Assembly (NCBI RefSeq): GCF_010015445.1
Contig: NC_053129.1
Location: 13,722,249 to 13,786,248, forward strand
DNA from: Perca fluviatilis
Lineage: Eukaryota > Chordata > Actinopteri > Perciformes > Percidae
Direction: 5' to 3'
Length of the DNA: 64,000 nt
Shown here: one piece after another, positions 1 to 11,532 of the stretch
Layout of the letters: each line of letters begins with the position of its first letter
How positions within the stretch are numbered: the first letter of the stretch is position 1
Program-made: the position numbers and the translations under genes
Notes under the pieces: model-generated
The model's database searches: none
What the model was told of the DNA's origin: nothing
The model's input: only the letters and a program-made list of their open reading frames with translations

Positions 1-419
1 AATCGAGCTGCTGCAGAGAAGCTCCTAATTTCCCCAACCCATCTCTGAGCATGGGAGACAGAGCATTGGCAAACACAGGCAGACAGAAAGAGCAAGTCTG
101 AGACGAATGTGCACTTTGTAAACACATCTATGTTTGTGTAGTGACGTCCGACGCGCCAGTTTCTGCTCCCTCAAAGGCCGGCAAGACAATGATCTCTGTA
201 TGCTGCCGGGAGAGCAGATGTACAGTATTGGATGACAACACACTCCTCAGCCCTTTCAATATCACACACTCATATTGCATAGTCATTGTGAGATAAATAG
301 AGAAGGAGCTTGCATCTCATCTTTCACAAAGCAAATCTGATATCCAATGACTGCTTATTAGATCGAGCCATCAGTTTGGAGCCAGGCGCATAAGACAGCC
401 GGTGTGTTTAGGAGGCTGC
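1..419. other. Noncoding stretch, nothing recognised
   Basis: Unique-looking sequence of mixed composition with no supported gene, RNA or repeat. Open frames on the minus strand are short and without family features. Confidence 0.5.
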
Positions 420-530
420 CACACACACACACACACGCACGCACACGCACGCACACACACACACACGCACACGCACACGCACACACACACACACACGCAC
501 ACACACACACACACACACGCACACACACAC
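420..530. repeat. Imperfect CA / GCAC microsatellite
   Basis: About 110 bases of alternating AC interrupted several times by GCAC units. The interruptions mark it as older and probably more stable than the perfect CA arrays elsewhere. His-rich and Cys/Val-rich frames across it are artefacts of the repeat. Confidence 0.95.
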
Positions 531-1865
531 GAAGAGCTTGCCCCTTCTGGACCGTCGTAATTTCTCCTGCCAGAGCTGTGCATACAGTCTTTTGTTAAGC
601 CCGCTGTCACAAGAACAACCCCACCACAAAGCCAGGACCCTAAAAGCTGTCTTATTTTGGGAAATCCATGGTTTTTAGAACAATAACCTGTCTCCGCCTC
701 GGTTTTATTAAAACCCAGCTCCGATAAAGCACATGCTTCAAAAGCAGAGGCAAAGAGAATGAGGACTTGGCCAGGTTTGGAGAATTGTGATGGAAAAGAC
801 AGGCGGCTGGATGGATAAATGCGGCGCTCCATTGTTGGTACAAAAGGTCGGCTGGGATCCTACCCCAACAGACAGAGAGAGACAGACGCAGTAGGACCCA
901 CAAGACGATAGGCTTTGGATAAAACCTGTGGAACATCTTGTCACAGGGAGATTGACAAGACAGACAAAGATAACACTCGGCTTCACCTATTCTTTGACCT
1001 GTCGCCCCGTCTGTTATCGTCCCACATCGGTAGACCATTTTCGTGTGGCTCTTTTTCTTAAAATCAAGAAGACAGCGGCAGGTATTTTCTGTTGACGATA
1101 AAAGATGACGATGTCCTGACTGTTTGATGAAAGCGTGAGATTTCCGATAAATCTGTCATCAGACTCAGGACTCCTACTTTCCATTAATCTGATTTCAAAT
1201 GTTGATTTAAAAAAAAAAAAAGAAGAAAAAACTGACAGTTCCCTTTTTACAGTGCCTTTCCTTTGACAGTTTGACAGTGTGCACTCCTCATGACTGAGGT
1301 GTCTGTCTGCCTTTCTTTGGCTTCCTGTCTGTCTGTCTGTCTGTCTGGCTCTGTATCTCTGTCCTGATTAGCAATCACTGCAGCATAGCCTGGTCCGATT
1401 TGGAGCGGAAAGCTTTAATTCTCCCCACATGGTGCCACGGAGACATCCAGACCCTGGTGCAATTGCTCCCGGTAAAAACACAATCACTGCTTCTGGTTAA
1501 CACTCAAAAGTTTCCATATATCATCTTGGAGTAAAAATCACCGCTTAATCCCTTGAGGTCCACGGTTTCTTAATGACACTGTTGTAGACGCTTGGCAGCG
1601 GATTTGTTCGTCCACAAACATGATGAGGTTTGTGTTTATGGAAAAAAAAAACAACCAAAGAATTAATGCATGACTAATGGAAAGTAAAACAGCGGAGTAG
1701 GAAAATGATGGTGGGCAGTTTATAAACTGTCAGATCAATTAAAAGCAGGTGTCAGCATCTTACTAGACAAGCTGTGAATGTATTCCTTGGAAACAGCGGG
1801 CAGACTGTGTTGTGCCAGGGATACAAATCCTGTTTTCCCAGTGAGGAAAAATCCGATCAGCATGT
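531..1865. other. Noncoding stretch with a short GTCT array
   Basis: Unique-looking sequence with poly-A runs near 1208 and 1641 and a small GTCT tetranucleotide array at 1327-1347. No gene is supported; the minus-strand frame at 652-1038 has no family feature. Confidence 0.5.
1327..1347. repeat. (GTCT)n tetranucleotide array
   Basis: About five tandem GTCT units. Confidence 0.8.
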
Positions 1866-2062
1866 GGCCGGGTTGGATCAGTGGGTAGAGCAGGCGCACA
1901 TATACGGAGAGGTTTATGCCTCGACGCAGAGGTCCAGGGTTCGAATCCGACCTGTGACGATTTCCTGCATGTCTTCTCTCTCTCTCCCCCCCCCTTTCTC
2001 ACCTAGCTGTCCTGTCAAGTAAAAAGGCAGAAAAGCCCCAAAAATTATCTTTGAAAATCATC
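1866..2062 (+). mobile_element. tRNA-derived SINE
   Basis: The head carries tRNA-like promoter blocks: a box A-like GATCAGTGGGTAGAG and a box B-like GGTTCGAATCC. The body continues through a pyrimidine-rich stretch (CTCTCTCTCCCCCCC) to a tail GCAGAAAAGCCCCAAAAA. A second copy of the same family lies in the opposite orientation at 31784-31962 and matches from head to tail, including the ending before ATTATCTT or ATAATCTT. The tRNA part is embedded in a longer unit, so I do not call a tRNA gene. Confidence 0.85.
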
Positions 2063-2150
2063 CAATCAGAAGAAGCCAAAAGGGAGTTGACATTTTTTAA
2101 TAGTGGCACATCTAAAACTTGAGGGCGGCTTTCTGCATACCCACTGAGGG

Positions 2151-2387
2151 ATGTCTTTATCCAAACTGACATTTCAGCCTGGACGGACACAGCTGACTTT
2201 TAGCGCTAAAATGCACTTCGACACGCTCACCACTTTAACCACTTACAAAAGCACAAAATGTGCAAAAGACCTCTGGCTCTACATGTTTGAAAACTGCACG
2301 ACACCGTTCAAAAACTGGAAATCGGATAAAGAGACACGACTCACCTACGAAAAGGCCTTCAGGTTTTACATGATGGTGTTTGGATAA
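2151..2387 (+). other. Orphan open frame, possible terminal exon (78 codons)
   Basis: An open frame of 78 codons begins at an ATG at 2151 and ends in tandem stops TAA TAA at 2385-2390. Unlike most frames here it contains no simple repeat, its composition is protein-like (several Trp, Tyr and Phe in a basic context, ending RFYMMVFG), and GC at third positions is near one half. A possible acceptor (ACATTTCAG) lies inside its start, so the real unit could be an exon beginning near 2178. AATAAA occurs at 2386-2391 (overlapping the stops) and at 2410-2415. I recognise no family. It may equally be a chance frame or a relic of a mobile element; the SINE ending near 2062 is its nearest neighbour. Confidence 0.22.
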
Positions 2388-3080
2388 TAAATGAAACCTG
2401 CGGCGGTGAAATAAAGCAATTGTCATCAATCAGTTTGGTCTGCTTCTGAGGACTCGTCTTCTGAGAGTGGGATTTGGGTGACATTTCCACTGTGAATGCA
2501 AATGGCACGCAGCAAGTCTGTGATAGGATGACAACACATACAGTAGAAGCTAATAAATCAAATCCGGGCAGCAGAGTGTGAAGATTGTTTACCTTCCAGC
2601 TCCTCAGAGAAAGATAAAGGCACCGTAGAAAGCCATGTGCTACTTAGTATTTAAAGAGAATTTTGGAGTGTATATTTTGAATTTCAATTGAAGTGAAAAT
2701 GTCAACAATGAGAGAACAGCCCCAATATCCTCTAAGCTTGACGGTTATACAGCCGCATTAAGATTTCTGTTGTCGTATCAACGTTCTGCATGATCTAATT
2801 GAATCGGATTGCATCGTCAATTTATGTCCATCAGTATAAAGTAACAAAATGTAAGCTCCAAGCTACGAAGCAATCATTTTTCCTCCAGCTATGTTTAGTG
2901 TTCTCGGCTTTCCTCATAAAAAAAAAGGAAGCTGCTTTTCTTTGAGACCCCCCTGGTGAGTCTGTCGGCCTTGGAAATGTAAAGTTTCATCTTTTCTGGA
3001 TGATAGAAAGAGTTTCACTATTTGATAGAACAACTGTAGTTTCCTCTCTTATCTGAAGCTAATTCAAAAGGAACACTCCG

Positions 3081-3102
3081 CTGCTGCTGCTGCTGCTGCT
3101 GC
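3081..3102. repeat. (CTG)n trinucleotide array
   Basis: Seven perfect CTG units followed by a pyrimidine-rich, CCCAGCC-containing stretch. No open frame makes it part of a protein. Confidence 0.85.
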
Positions 3103-3797
3103 CACCCAGCCTCCCCCTCCCCCTCCATTTCTGACTCCCTCACCCAGCCTCCCCAGCGTTTGCCTTCTTAAACTTTAATCATCTCATATTCGCTACGTTT
3201 TACGGAAACTCGTCACAAGGTTTTCCCAGTTTTCAAAAGACGCCTTCCCCTTTTTGCCTCAACCTCAATAAAGATTCAGTGATTTCAGAAGCTTGCGGTC
3301 TACTTCATTACCGGGGACACAACTGTGATGTTCACATGGAGTGGGTTTTCTTGATGCAGTTTTAAGCCCTGTGCTTAAAAAGTTAAAATAAATAAATTAC
3401 TCCAGAGATACATGCTTTTTGTGCGGTTTTTTTTCTTCTTTTTTGATTGTGTCAGAGTGAGGCCATGACACCTGCTGTTCTCTGGATACCATGTTGTGTT
3501 GGCCACAGTATGGGGGTCTGCTTCAATCCATTGGCTGACTGAGCTGGCTCAAATCAATGACCAAAAAAAAAAAAAAAAAACCACACAATGTGTGATTTGA
3601 TTTAAGACAAGCTCTATTGATTAATGCCGTCAATGCTTGGAACTTCTTTTTTTATTCATGATGCTTACTTGAAAAGGAGAACTTCAAACTTAAAATCAAC
3701 TTTCAAAACAGTTATATATGCAACATAAGAAAACTTTTTTGCACTCCTCTTTTGTCGGGCAGGTGCGTAAGATATGATCAAAGGTAGACGATCAAAA

Positions 3798-3956
3798 TTT
3801 GTTCAAAGAAAATCCAGCACACTGACCATTACACTAGCAAAAATTTATTTAGAAAAATATGTTTACCTGATGAAGGTCTGAGACCGAAACGTTGTATTTT
3901 TCTAAATACATTTTTGCTAGTGTAATGGTCAGTGTGCTGGATTTTCTTTGAACAAA
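3798..3956. mobile_element. Foldback (hairpin) repeat element
   Basis: Two arms of about 67 bases (3798-3864 and 3888-3956) are nearly perfect reverse complements, starting TTTGTTCAAAGAAAATCC and ending GGATTTTCTTTGAACAAA. The short loop contains the inner palindrome GGTCTGAGACC and then GAAACGTTG. The layout of long terminal inverted repeats around a small loop with CGAAACGTTG is one I recall as a common dispersed repeat in fish and amphibian genomes. No coding content; its class is uncertain (foldback DNA element or MITE). Confidence 0.75.
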
Positions 3957-6016
3957 ACAGTTGTATAAACAAATATATGACAATGCATAGATGCGTTCAA
4001 TTTGCATACTACTATAGCTTTTAAACATATGCGTTGTAATGGAGTTAACCACTCAAAAGAATCTCTGCCAGGTGGTAACAACTGTCATGGGATGCAGTTT
4101 GTGTCAAGACGTGCTCAGCAGAACAGAATGCTTTTTTTTTGGCCTTGCCGGGGGAAAAGCACTTTAATGGACTGCCAGCAGCAGCAGGTATTATAGATTA
4201 CAGAAGATCAAGCAGTAGTAGGTATTGTAGCTGGAGCTGAAGTAACACTCCTTGTTTTCATAAATACAACTGAAAGAAAATGTATCAAATGCATTACTCT
4301 GTTTTCCTGGACGCAGTATTATGGTCATATTATGGTCTTTGTGAAATGAATTAAATGTTCAGCAGCTACTAAGAACATTGTCAATGTGAAGCCAAAAAGA
4401 AGCCAGAAAAACCTGATAACTTGGATTACAGAGTCTCATGACTGAAGTACTCAAGACCACCACTATTACCGCAAAAGTACTACCTACTTATCGGCTTTAT
4501 CCTACACCAAATAAGTCAGTGACTCCAAGACTAGTCAATAAGAAGAAGTATATCTTCTTATCTCAGTACTACACCAACTCAAAATTATAGCAATATTGTC
4601 AAAATACTACACAATTCACAGAATCTCTATAAATCTATCATATCTATCTGGAGACCCCACCTTTTGGCACCACAGCTATCTGAGCAGAACAGCATGAGCC
4701 CAAAACTAACTTACTTTTTGTGTAGGTTTTGTTTCCAACGACATTAAAGTCATGAAATGGCCACAGGCTGAAGGAATAGCTCATTCTGCTAGCTTGAGAC
4801 TGTTCCATAGGTCAGAAACATACAACAGAGAAAATAATATATGGGATGTTAACAGAGTGAATGAAACTCCTTTGATCAAACTGTATATTATTTGATTTGA
4901 TTTGTGTTCAATATGGATCGGTAGCACTGCTGCTATTAAATATCAGGGGAGGATGGATTAAAAATGTCACATTAAAAAGGATTAGAACCATGCAGGGGAA
5001 ATCCACATGTTTCAGAGGGAAGACTTTAGTAATATTATGTGTTATCAGATGCAAACTCCAATCTTGGCCTACGTTTAAACCCTGTAAAACCCTTCCTAAT
5101 GCGAAAGAACAGGCTGTAACATTACTGTGCAAACACTCAACCCAGCATAGATCTTTCACAAAAACCTTTTTAAAGCACTATATATATATATATATATATA
5201 TATGTCAGTCTCTCCATGGACATACATTGTGCCATATTCTTGATCCAAGCACCAATTGTAGGTGAGAGAGTGCTATTTCAAGGGAGTACATTAGCATACT
5301 AATTAACACAGCTTAAAAAGGTGTCTGAAAGGTAGAGTTTAATTTTTAATAAATAGGGTGAAAACACTGTACATAGATGGTGTAGGTATATAGATTTTAA
5401 AGTCAAATAATGATATGTAACCACGTGTTCAGGTCTCTGCAGGCCTATACTTAATATAAACTGCGCAGGATGGTAAAAAACAATCACATCACAGTGAAAT
5501 GTTGGCTTATTCACTATATAGATCTTTCTGGTGAATCTAACATAGCTGCTTCCATGCTTGCTAGAAAGCTGAATTGAAAGTATTCATTTTTGCAAATCCA
5601 ATAAGCTACGACCTAACAATCACTTCATTTGAAAGAAGTCCATTTAAATCTTACCCAGGAAATTGAGTGGAATTGATACTGTAAGAAAAAATAAAGAATA
5701 TAAAAAATGATGGCGTGGGTCACACTATCACTTGGAAGAAGAGAAATGGTATACAAAGTGAAACTGGGCTTTCCGCTGACATAAAAGTCCTGTTTATCAG
5801 CCAGACACAGAAATAGTTGTGGCTATGAACAACATGGATTTAGTGTCTGCAGTGACTATACATCCGTGACAGCTGCACATAAATGTATGAAAATTAATTA
5901 ATGGCATGGCAGGGAATAACAAAGTGCAGCTCTAAATTAACTATAGTCCACTCTTCCATGTGGTTAGCTTCACATCAGGATGGACCAGATGGTACTTTTC
6001 AACTCTCAGCATTTGT
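3957..6016. other. AT-rich noncoding stretch
   Basis: Unique-looking AT-rich sequence with a TA array at 5179-5203. The plus-strand frame at 4897-5265 runs through this array and has no family features. Confidence 0.45.
5179..5203. repeat. (TA)n dinucleotide array
   Basis: About twelve perfect TA units. Confidence 0.9.
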
Positions 6017-6039
6017 CACACACACACACACACACACAC
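6017..6039. repeat. (CA)n microsatellite
   Basis: About eleven perfect CA units. Confidence 0.9.
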
Positions 6040-6183
6040 GAAGAAAGATTATTTTTATAAACAGACCACAGAAAAAAATGTGACACAATACACCTGTCCT
6101 GTGTCCCGTTTCATATTAAGGGACATGATTACTCCATTCATGGTTTTATTAGACAGAGTAATATGTGCAGGGGTATCACTTTT

Positions 6184-6204
6184 AGACAGACAGACAGACA
6201 CACA

Positions 6205-6278
<74 letters not shown>
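6184..6278. repeat. Compound AGAC / CA microsatellite
   Basis: A short GACA tetranucleotide start (6184-6199) passes through mixed ACAG units into a perfect CA array of nearly 40 units. Confidence 0.95.
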
Positions 6279-6279
<1 letters not shown>

Positions 6280-7882
6280 CTGTACATGTCTAGCTATTGG
6301 AATGTGTTCCCACTTGGGCCCCAGTGTTCTTAAAGGGAGAGTCTCCAAACAGTTGAGATCAATAACGGCCTGTCAGCTTTTTAGTGTAGCCATGGACAGA
6401 GCAGAGACACAGGGACCACGGAGAGAGAGCTGCATCCGACCATCACACTCTTTGATCAAAGATGACAGAAAGAGAAAGAGAGAGAGCAAGTGACGACAGC
6501 AGACAGCTAGGAAGAAGACAGCAGACAGGCTCCTATAGTATTGGCCAGCTCTTGAGGCCCCTGTATCTTTTCTAGGTCATAATTAAAGCAGAGCCCAGAC
6601 TCTGGGTACTTCCCTTTTTAAATGTCGCTTGTCTCTGTAGCATGCCTACAAAAGACTGTCAAAAGCGAGACAAAGTAGAAAGGTAAATCCCTGAATAAAG
6701 CTAACAGAGTGGCATCTAGGGAAGGATCCGCATTATATCTGCTGAATCTATGCACACACATTCCCACATATACTGTACCTCTAACCAAATGGGCACTCAT
6801 GTGTGAGGCAAGGCACCTAATTGCTCTGGCAGACATTGAATGATGACAACGGCCACGGTGGGAGTTGGCGAGACTTTGTTGGGATGTACGTAATTATTCA
6901 GCCAGCACAAAAGGAGGGGCCGATGCGGTGCCAGAGCAGATTTACTGTGTCTGTGGTCAGTGCATTCAGCAGGGTATCTAATGATGTGCACTTACGGGCT
7001 AAATTACCAGAGCATTGTTTACCTCTGCTCTTAGAGTGCAGGCCCCACCAAGAGCGAGAGACCAAGAAGGTGCCGGAGGAAAAAGAAAAAAGCACAGATG
7101 GATCCGCTGAGGATCAAATTAAAGCAAATGATCTGATAGTGAGGAGAAGTGTCGAGAGCAGATGAATGGTATCCATGGAAGCAGAGGCATGGGAGAGGCT
7201 AAAATGTCTTAACACTTTTTTGGTAAAGGCCCCTCTCTTCACACGCTGCTGACAGCCAGCTAGCTAGCAAATCCCAGGACAAGGGGGTGGCGAACACAAA
7301 CTGTACAGCTCTCCACTGTACCGCTCAGACATTTCCAAGCTGCAGTTTTCTATATTTAAAAAAAAAAAAAAAAAGTACACACAAATGTGATATATAGTCA
7401 AATTAGGAATATATACACATAAGCCACACTCCTAATATTGCTAGTTCTGTCACTTGAGAACTCATTAAAAGTTTGTTTCCAACCTATTTTGGAACAAATA
7501 TCATATCACTATATGGCCTGGTGTATAATGTAGCTCTGCTCAGAGAAAATTCCATAGCTGTAGGAGAAAATAAGTTTTTTTTATTCTATGGTATTATTCA
7601 GGGATTATATAAGGATGTGATGCTGGTTTGTTTGCTTGTTAAGAAAAGCACCACCTCCAGCCATCACTTCTGACAGCAGCACCCATTTGAGCCACTGTCA
7701 GAGGTCATTTACATAATGGAAGAAGAAAATTACCAAGGGGGCAAAGGCAGGACAAGCCTGCCATTTGGCGGAAAGAGAAAATTAAGATGGAAGGAAAATG
7801 GTCTGGCAAGAAAGGGACATTGGACAGAGAGAGTGCAGAGAGAGCAGCAGGACTGGAGTAAGGGATAAGGATGGTGAGGGCA

Positions 7883-7886
<4 letters not shown>
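6279..7886. other. Noncoding stretch, purine-rich towards its end
   Basis: Unique-looking sequence with a poly-A run at about 7359-7374. The stretch from 7720 becomes rich in GAG and GGA, leading into the GA array. No gene is supported. Confidence 0.45.

Positions 7887-7950
<64 letters not shown>
7887..7950. repeat. (GA)n microsatellite
   Basis: About 32 perfect AG units, flanked on both sides by degenerate purine-rich sequence. It lies about 300 bases inside the presumed intron downstream of the exon's donor; on the gene's sense strand it is a CT tract. Confidence 0.95.
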
Positions 7951-7957
<7 letters not shown>

Positions 7958-8243
7958 GCTTGAAGAGTTGAGACAGTTGAACCATGAAAAGTGAGTGCCA
8001 GTGAGTTGGACAGTGCAGAAACATTTGGAAAAAGTGGGGAATGAGAACTGAAAGAGAGACAGACGAGAGAGAGAGAGGGAAGCTGGAAAGCCTCAAAAGC
8101 ATGGGGAAAGTTGGGGATCGTGTCCAGTTGGAGAGTCTTCACAGATTAAAAAGTTGACACAGGGAGAGACAAAGACGAGAACAACAACTCGACGGAGCAG
8201 GAGGGAGCAGGAAGACGAGTCCGAGGGAAGCAGGTGTTGAGGC

Positions 8244-8249
8244 TCTTAC
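8244..8249 (-). other. 5' splice site (donor) of the coding exon
   Basis: The minus-strand bases GTAAGA directly follow the last codon AAG, giving the vertebrate donor consensus AG|GTAAGA. Position and phase fit the 91-codon frame exactly, which is the main reason for believing the exon. Confidence 0.6.
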
Positions 8250-8522
8250 CTTGGCAGATGCGGAAGCCACTGATCCTGCTGCCGTGATGCCTCGCTTGAC
8301 CGCTATGTCGCTACTCGACGTTGTCACGGCAACTGTAACCGGGGTGGGGAGGAGGGAGGGGATGACTGGGAGGGGAAGGAGCCCCGGGCGGTTGTTGCCA
8401 TTGACGACGGCAGAGGCACAGCTATGATTGGCTCCTCCATTGTGGAGGCCAGAAGGGCGGATGTCTCTCCGCTCCCAGGGTCCCCGGTAGTCCCTCTCAA
8501 AGCGGTGGTGGTGGCGTGACAT
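8250..8522 (-). CDS. First coding exon of an unidentified spliced gene (91 codons, partial CDS)
   Basis: Read on the minus strand, the ATG at 8522-8520 opens 91 codons ending with a complete AAG codon at 8252-8250, followed directly by a consensus donor (CAAG|GTAAGAG, intron from 8249). The frame is thus phase 0 at the junction; the same frame only stops about 110 bases into the intron. The peptide starts MSRHHHRFERDYRGPWERRD: a basic, aromatic N-terminus, then a Gly/Asn-rich stretch (residues 29-45), a Pro/Leu-rich hydrophobic stretch (46-64) and a Ser/Ala/Thr-rich tail (65-90). No enzyme motif, signal peptide or clear membrane segment is visible. Composition suggests a disordered N-terminal tail of a nuclear or RNA/chromatin-associated protein, which is inference only. 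I chose the ATG at 8522 rather than the in-frame GTG just before it. The region is more GC-rich than its surroundings and free of simple repeats. I do not recognise the gene; remaining exons must lie beyond the left edge or be too small to see. Confidence 0.6.
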
Positions 8523-8600
8523 CACTTCCTCTTCCTCTCAGAGGGAATAACGGGGCAGGCCTGCAGGAGGTGGAAAGATAAAGGGTATAAGGTCAGGTTG
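8523..8600 (-). other. 5' UTR part of the exon and its 3' splice site
   Basis: On the minus strand a pyrimidine-rich run ends in CACCTCCTGCAG, with AG at 8562-8561, which would start the exon at 8560 and leave 38 bases of 5' UTR before the ATG. A CTGAC branch-point-like motif lies roughly 30 bases upstream of the AG, within 8585-8600. This acceptor implies at least one upstream noncoding exon to the right in the window or beyond; I could not identify it. A transcription start inside the region cannot be excluded. Confidence 0.5.
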
Positions 8601-11363
8601 AAATGTTGTAATATGTCTGCAAATTGAGGGAAGAGACAGACACAAAAGGCAGAGGTTTTCAAAGATAGGAAACGACCGGGGGACAAAGACAGAGCGAGAC
8701 ACATGGAGTGAATGAAGGTGAGACCATGTTGACATGAAGGTGTAAATGCTCACAGCATCTGCTCCCAATGCACCTGACTGACATCAACACACTGCTGCTC
8801 ATTTGTTGCCTCTAATTCCTATTCTCCCAGTCGTTAACGGGGGCTGCGACGAGAGGGAGAGAAATGAGCACTGCTAAGCAGGTCTATAAAAAACACCATC
8901 AGTGCCAGCCCCATGAGGAGCTTCATTTGTTCCGGAGAGGCATCTAGGCTCAACAATGAGGGGTTAAAGCAATACGGCCGAGTGAGAGGCAAACAGGTAC
9001 ACCCGCTCAGTCAAGTTGCTCCGAGGACGGCGCAGCAGTATCATGACCTTGTGGTCAAAACTCATTCATCTGAATAGATAAATACCCCTGCAATCACATC
9101 TCATCTCGTACATCTAATGGCTGCTTAATTCAATCAGATTGCCCTTGGAGTGCATTTGAGGGTTCTCCCCCTTTCCAAGCACAGCAGGCTGCGATAGGCT
9201 AAGAGGCGACAGTGAGCTGGAATTACATCAGTACGGGACACGGCGCTGTTGTGTAGCACGAGCAGCGTATCGCTCCATATTATATCATAAATCAAAGCGG
9301 GCACAGGATCTGAGAAGTGAAATCCATCACGGAGGGGTTTGCGGCGCATTGTACTCCTCCTCACCAAAGGCGCGTTATGCTTCCCAAGCCCTTGATAACA
9401 GATGAAATAAATAAACGACCTCAAACCAGGTTCAGCAAGCCCCATGCAAAATCCCCTGGTCTGTAAGGAGAGAATGACAGCAGATGATAGGTCTTTATTC
9501 TGCACGCCGGGGTCTTTCACACTGCTTCTTGCCTCACAAAGGAGCAAACGCCTTGAAATGCCAGACTCTCTGTGTGTGTGTACAAAAGCAGTATATACTG
9601 TATAATACAAGTGAACAGCTGTGTATGCACGTACTGTTTTGGCTAAATGTAATGAGAATGCATGTTCAAAACTCCAGTGTAGTATGTGAGAGTGTCTGAG
9701 CAGTGAAAGCTGTTGGAAATGAAAGGTTCTCGACAAAGCTTTGATGCGAGCGATACATGATACAGCCTGTGGTGGGAGCACTGGCCCTTCTGTATCTTAA
9801 GCTCACTGCCTCTTCCTTTATGTCCATCTCTGTTGTGCTCCCTTTCATTCTTTTTCATAATGCATTTTGTTTGTTTCCTTTCTCTCAGTCCCCCTCCCTT
9901 CATTTATTTCTCTCTCTCATACAAGGTCTGCTCTGTCCAAACACAGCAAGTTGATACACGGCGATAGAGCCAGACGGAGCAACTAAAAGCTGTGGGACAA
10001 CACTCTCTCACGCTCTCTTTCTCACTCACTCACTCACTCACTGTAATTCTCACCGACTCTGCAACAACCTCTCCGCCTTTCCACAGTAACCCCTTTTAAC
10101 AACCTCAGAATTTCCAATAGAATAATCTTGTATTATCTCTATAAAAAAAAAAAAAAAAAAAGGTTTGAGTGAGAGAGAAACAAGGTGCTGGTTCGGGCGA
10201 ACAATGGTAGAGTTGGTGCCAGGTAATATTCTCTTATCATCCGAGCTGCACACCTCAGCTGAGAAATAAGAGGCCACGAAGACAATTCCTCCACATAAAA
10301 ACAGGAGAAAAAAAAAATAACAAAAGGGACATTATCTCCACAATAGTCAGAATTGGGGGCAGAGTACATTTGCATTCACAATTCTGTACAATTTATTTTC
10401 ACCAATGCTTTTCAGATGTGAAGTGGGAGCGTGCCATTGTGCATCAGCTCCCCAGTCTAGACAGTATTGTGATTTACTACAAACTGCACTAGTTTTTTTG
10501 CCTTCTTTTAAACCTCCAGGAACAACGGCGCGCTGGAGAACAAATCCATTAGATTACGCAGAAAAGGTATTAAGCCAAGTTTGAAAGAGCCCATACACAA
10601 GACAGCTTTGTGGGATAAACTCCAGTAAGGTGCAATATACAGCACAGAGTAAAAGAACGGAAAGTAAAGTATCTGGCATTTTCACTAGAAAGTGTTGGGT
10701 TTTAATCCAGCATCAAACTGTTACTCAATCATCTCTCTCTCTCCTCCCTGATCCCTTCCTATTTCTGAAAAATGAGCCCAAGTGGATAAAACCTTAAGAG
10801 AGCAGATGAAGACTTTAGTTATGCACGCATCTTGTGAAAGGGTTCATTTCTACCTTTATTTTGGTGGTATTATTCAATGAGTACTTAAAATGAAAATTGC
10901 ATTACCCAAGTTCTCATCCATAAACGCCAAAATAGGTAGTTGTAGGCGTTTTCTGATCTGCTACAGTTGTGGTATGGTTTAGAATAGGCGACTAAAACTA
11001 CATGATCATAGTTAAGTTTAAAGTGACCGCGTCTTGATTGAGACTGAGATGAGATTATGTTATTTTCTATTATTCTTTCACTTTAAAAGTGCTAGAGTAA
11101 AAGTAGATACTTATTATTACAACAGGACATATGGCAGGATATAGTGCCAAAGTTTTTGGTCGCATGTGTAAAGAGGTTTAGGAGTAACGTGGTGCCGCTA
11201 AGATGGAGAAGCTTGCAAATTTTGGATCAAAACGACATCCTGTTCGGTCAGAGATGCAAGGTTTGGACCAGAATAACCTGCCATGATGTTGGGATCTAAA
11301 TCTTCAAATAAAGCCTCATTCAATGTTTAAGGTTTAAAAAAAGTGCACTTTTTGTTACACCAT
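8601..11363. other. Unique noncoding sequence upstream of the exon
   Basis: If the exon's acceptor is right, this is intron. It contains a CTCA tetranucleotide array (10022-10042), poly-A near 10142-10160 and a stretch at about 9060-9400 of unique sequence with CpG-containing segments. The 215-codon minus-strand frame at 9134-9781 has no family features or fitting splice sites and is judged chance. Confidence 0.45.
10022..10042. repeat. (CTCA)n tetranucleotide array
   Basis: Five tandem CACT units. Confidence 0.85.
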
Positions 11364-11371
11364 GTTATATC

Positions 11372-11411
11372 TAAAAAAATTTTTTTTTTTTTTTTATAAA
11401 AAAAAAAAAAA

Positions 11412-11464
<53 letters not shown>

Positions 11465-11490
11465 TTTTTAAAAAAAAAAAAAAAAAAAAA

Positions 11491-11521
<31 letters not shown>

Positions 11522-11532
11522 TTTTTTTTTTG
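11372..11532. repeat. A/T-only homopolymer tract beside a hAT element
   Basis: About 160 bases consist almost only of alternating long runs of A and T, with run lengths up to several tens. It begins right after the 8-bp sequence GTTATATC (11364-11371), which recurs immediately after the hAT element's right end (11927-11934), and stops one or two bases before the element's left end at 11533. It therefore sits between the left target duplication and the terminal inverted repeat. A sequencing or assembly consensus artefact is likely; a real insertion or expansion at the transposon end is the alternative. Confidence 0.9.

Larger units (their letters stand above)
2063..3797. other. Noncoding stretch around the orphan frame
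   Basis: Apart from the frame at 2151-2387, this holds AT-moderate unique sequence, a CTG array at 3081-3102, a T-rich run near 3427 and a poly-A run near 3563. No further gene is supported. Confidence 0.45.

Noticed and set aside
1870..1960. A tRNA gene
   Set aside because: Box A- and box B-like sequences are present, but they head a longer SINE unit and a clean cloverleaf with acceptor stem is not visible.
7705..8142. Minus-strand Ser-Leu-rich frames
   Set aside because: They are translations of the GA/CT microsatellite and lie in the presumed intron downstream of the exon's donor.
9134..9781. 215-codon minus-strand open frame, the longest in the window
   Set aside because: No recognisable domain and no fitting splice signals; composition fits a chance frame in moderately GC-rich DNA.
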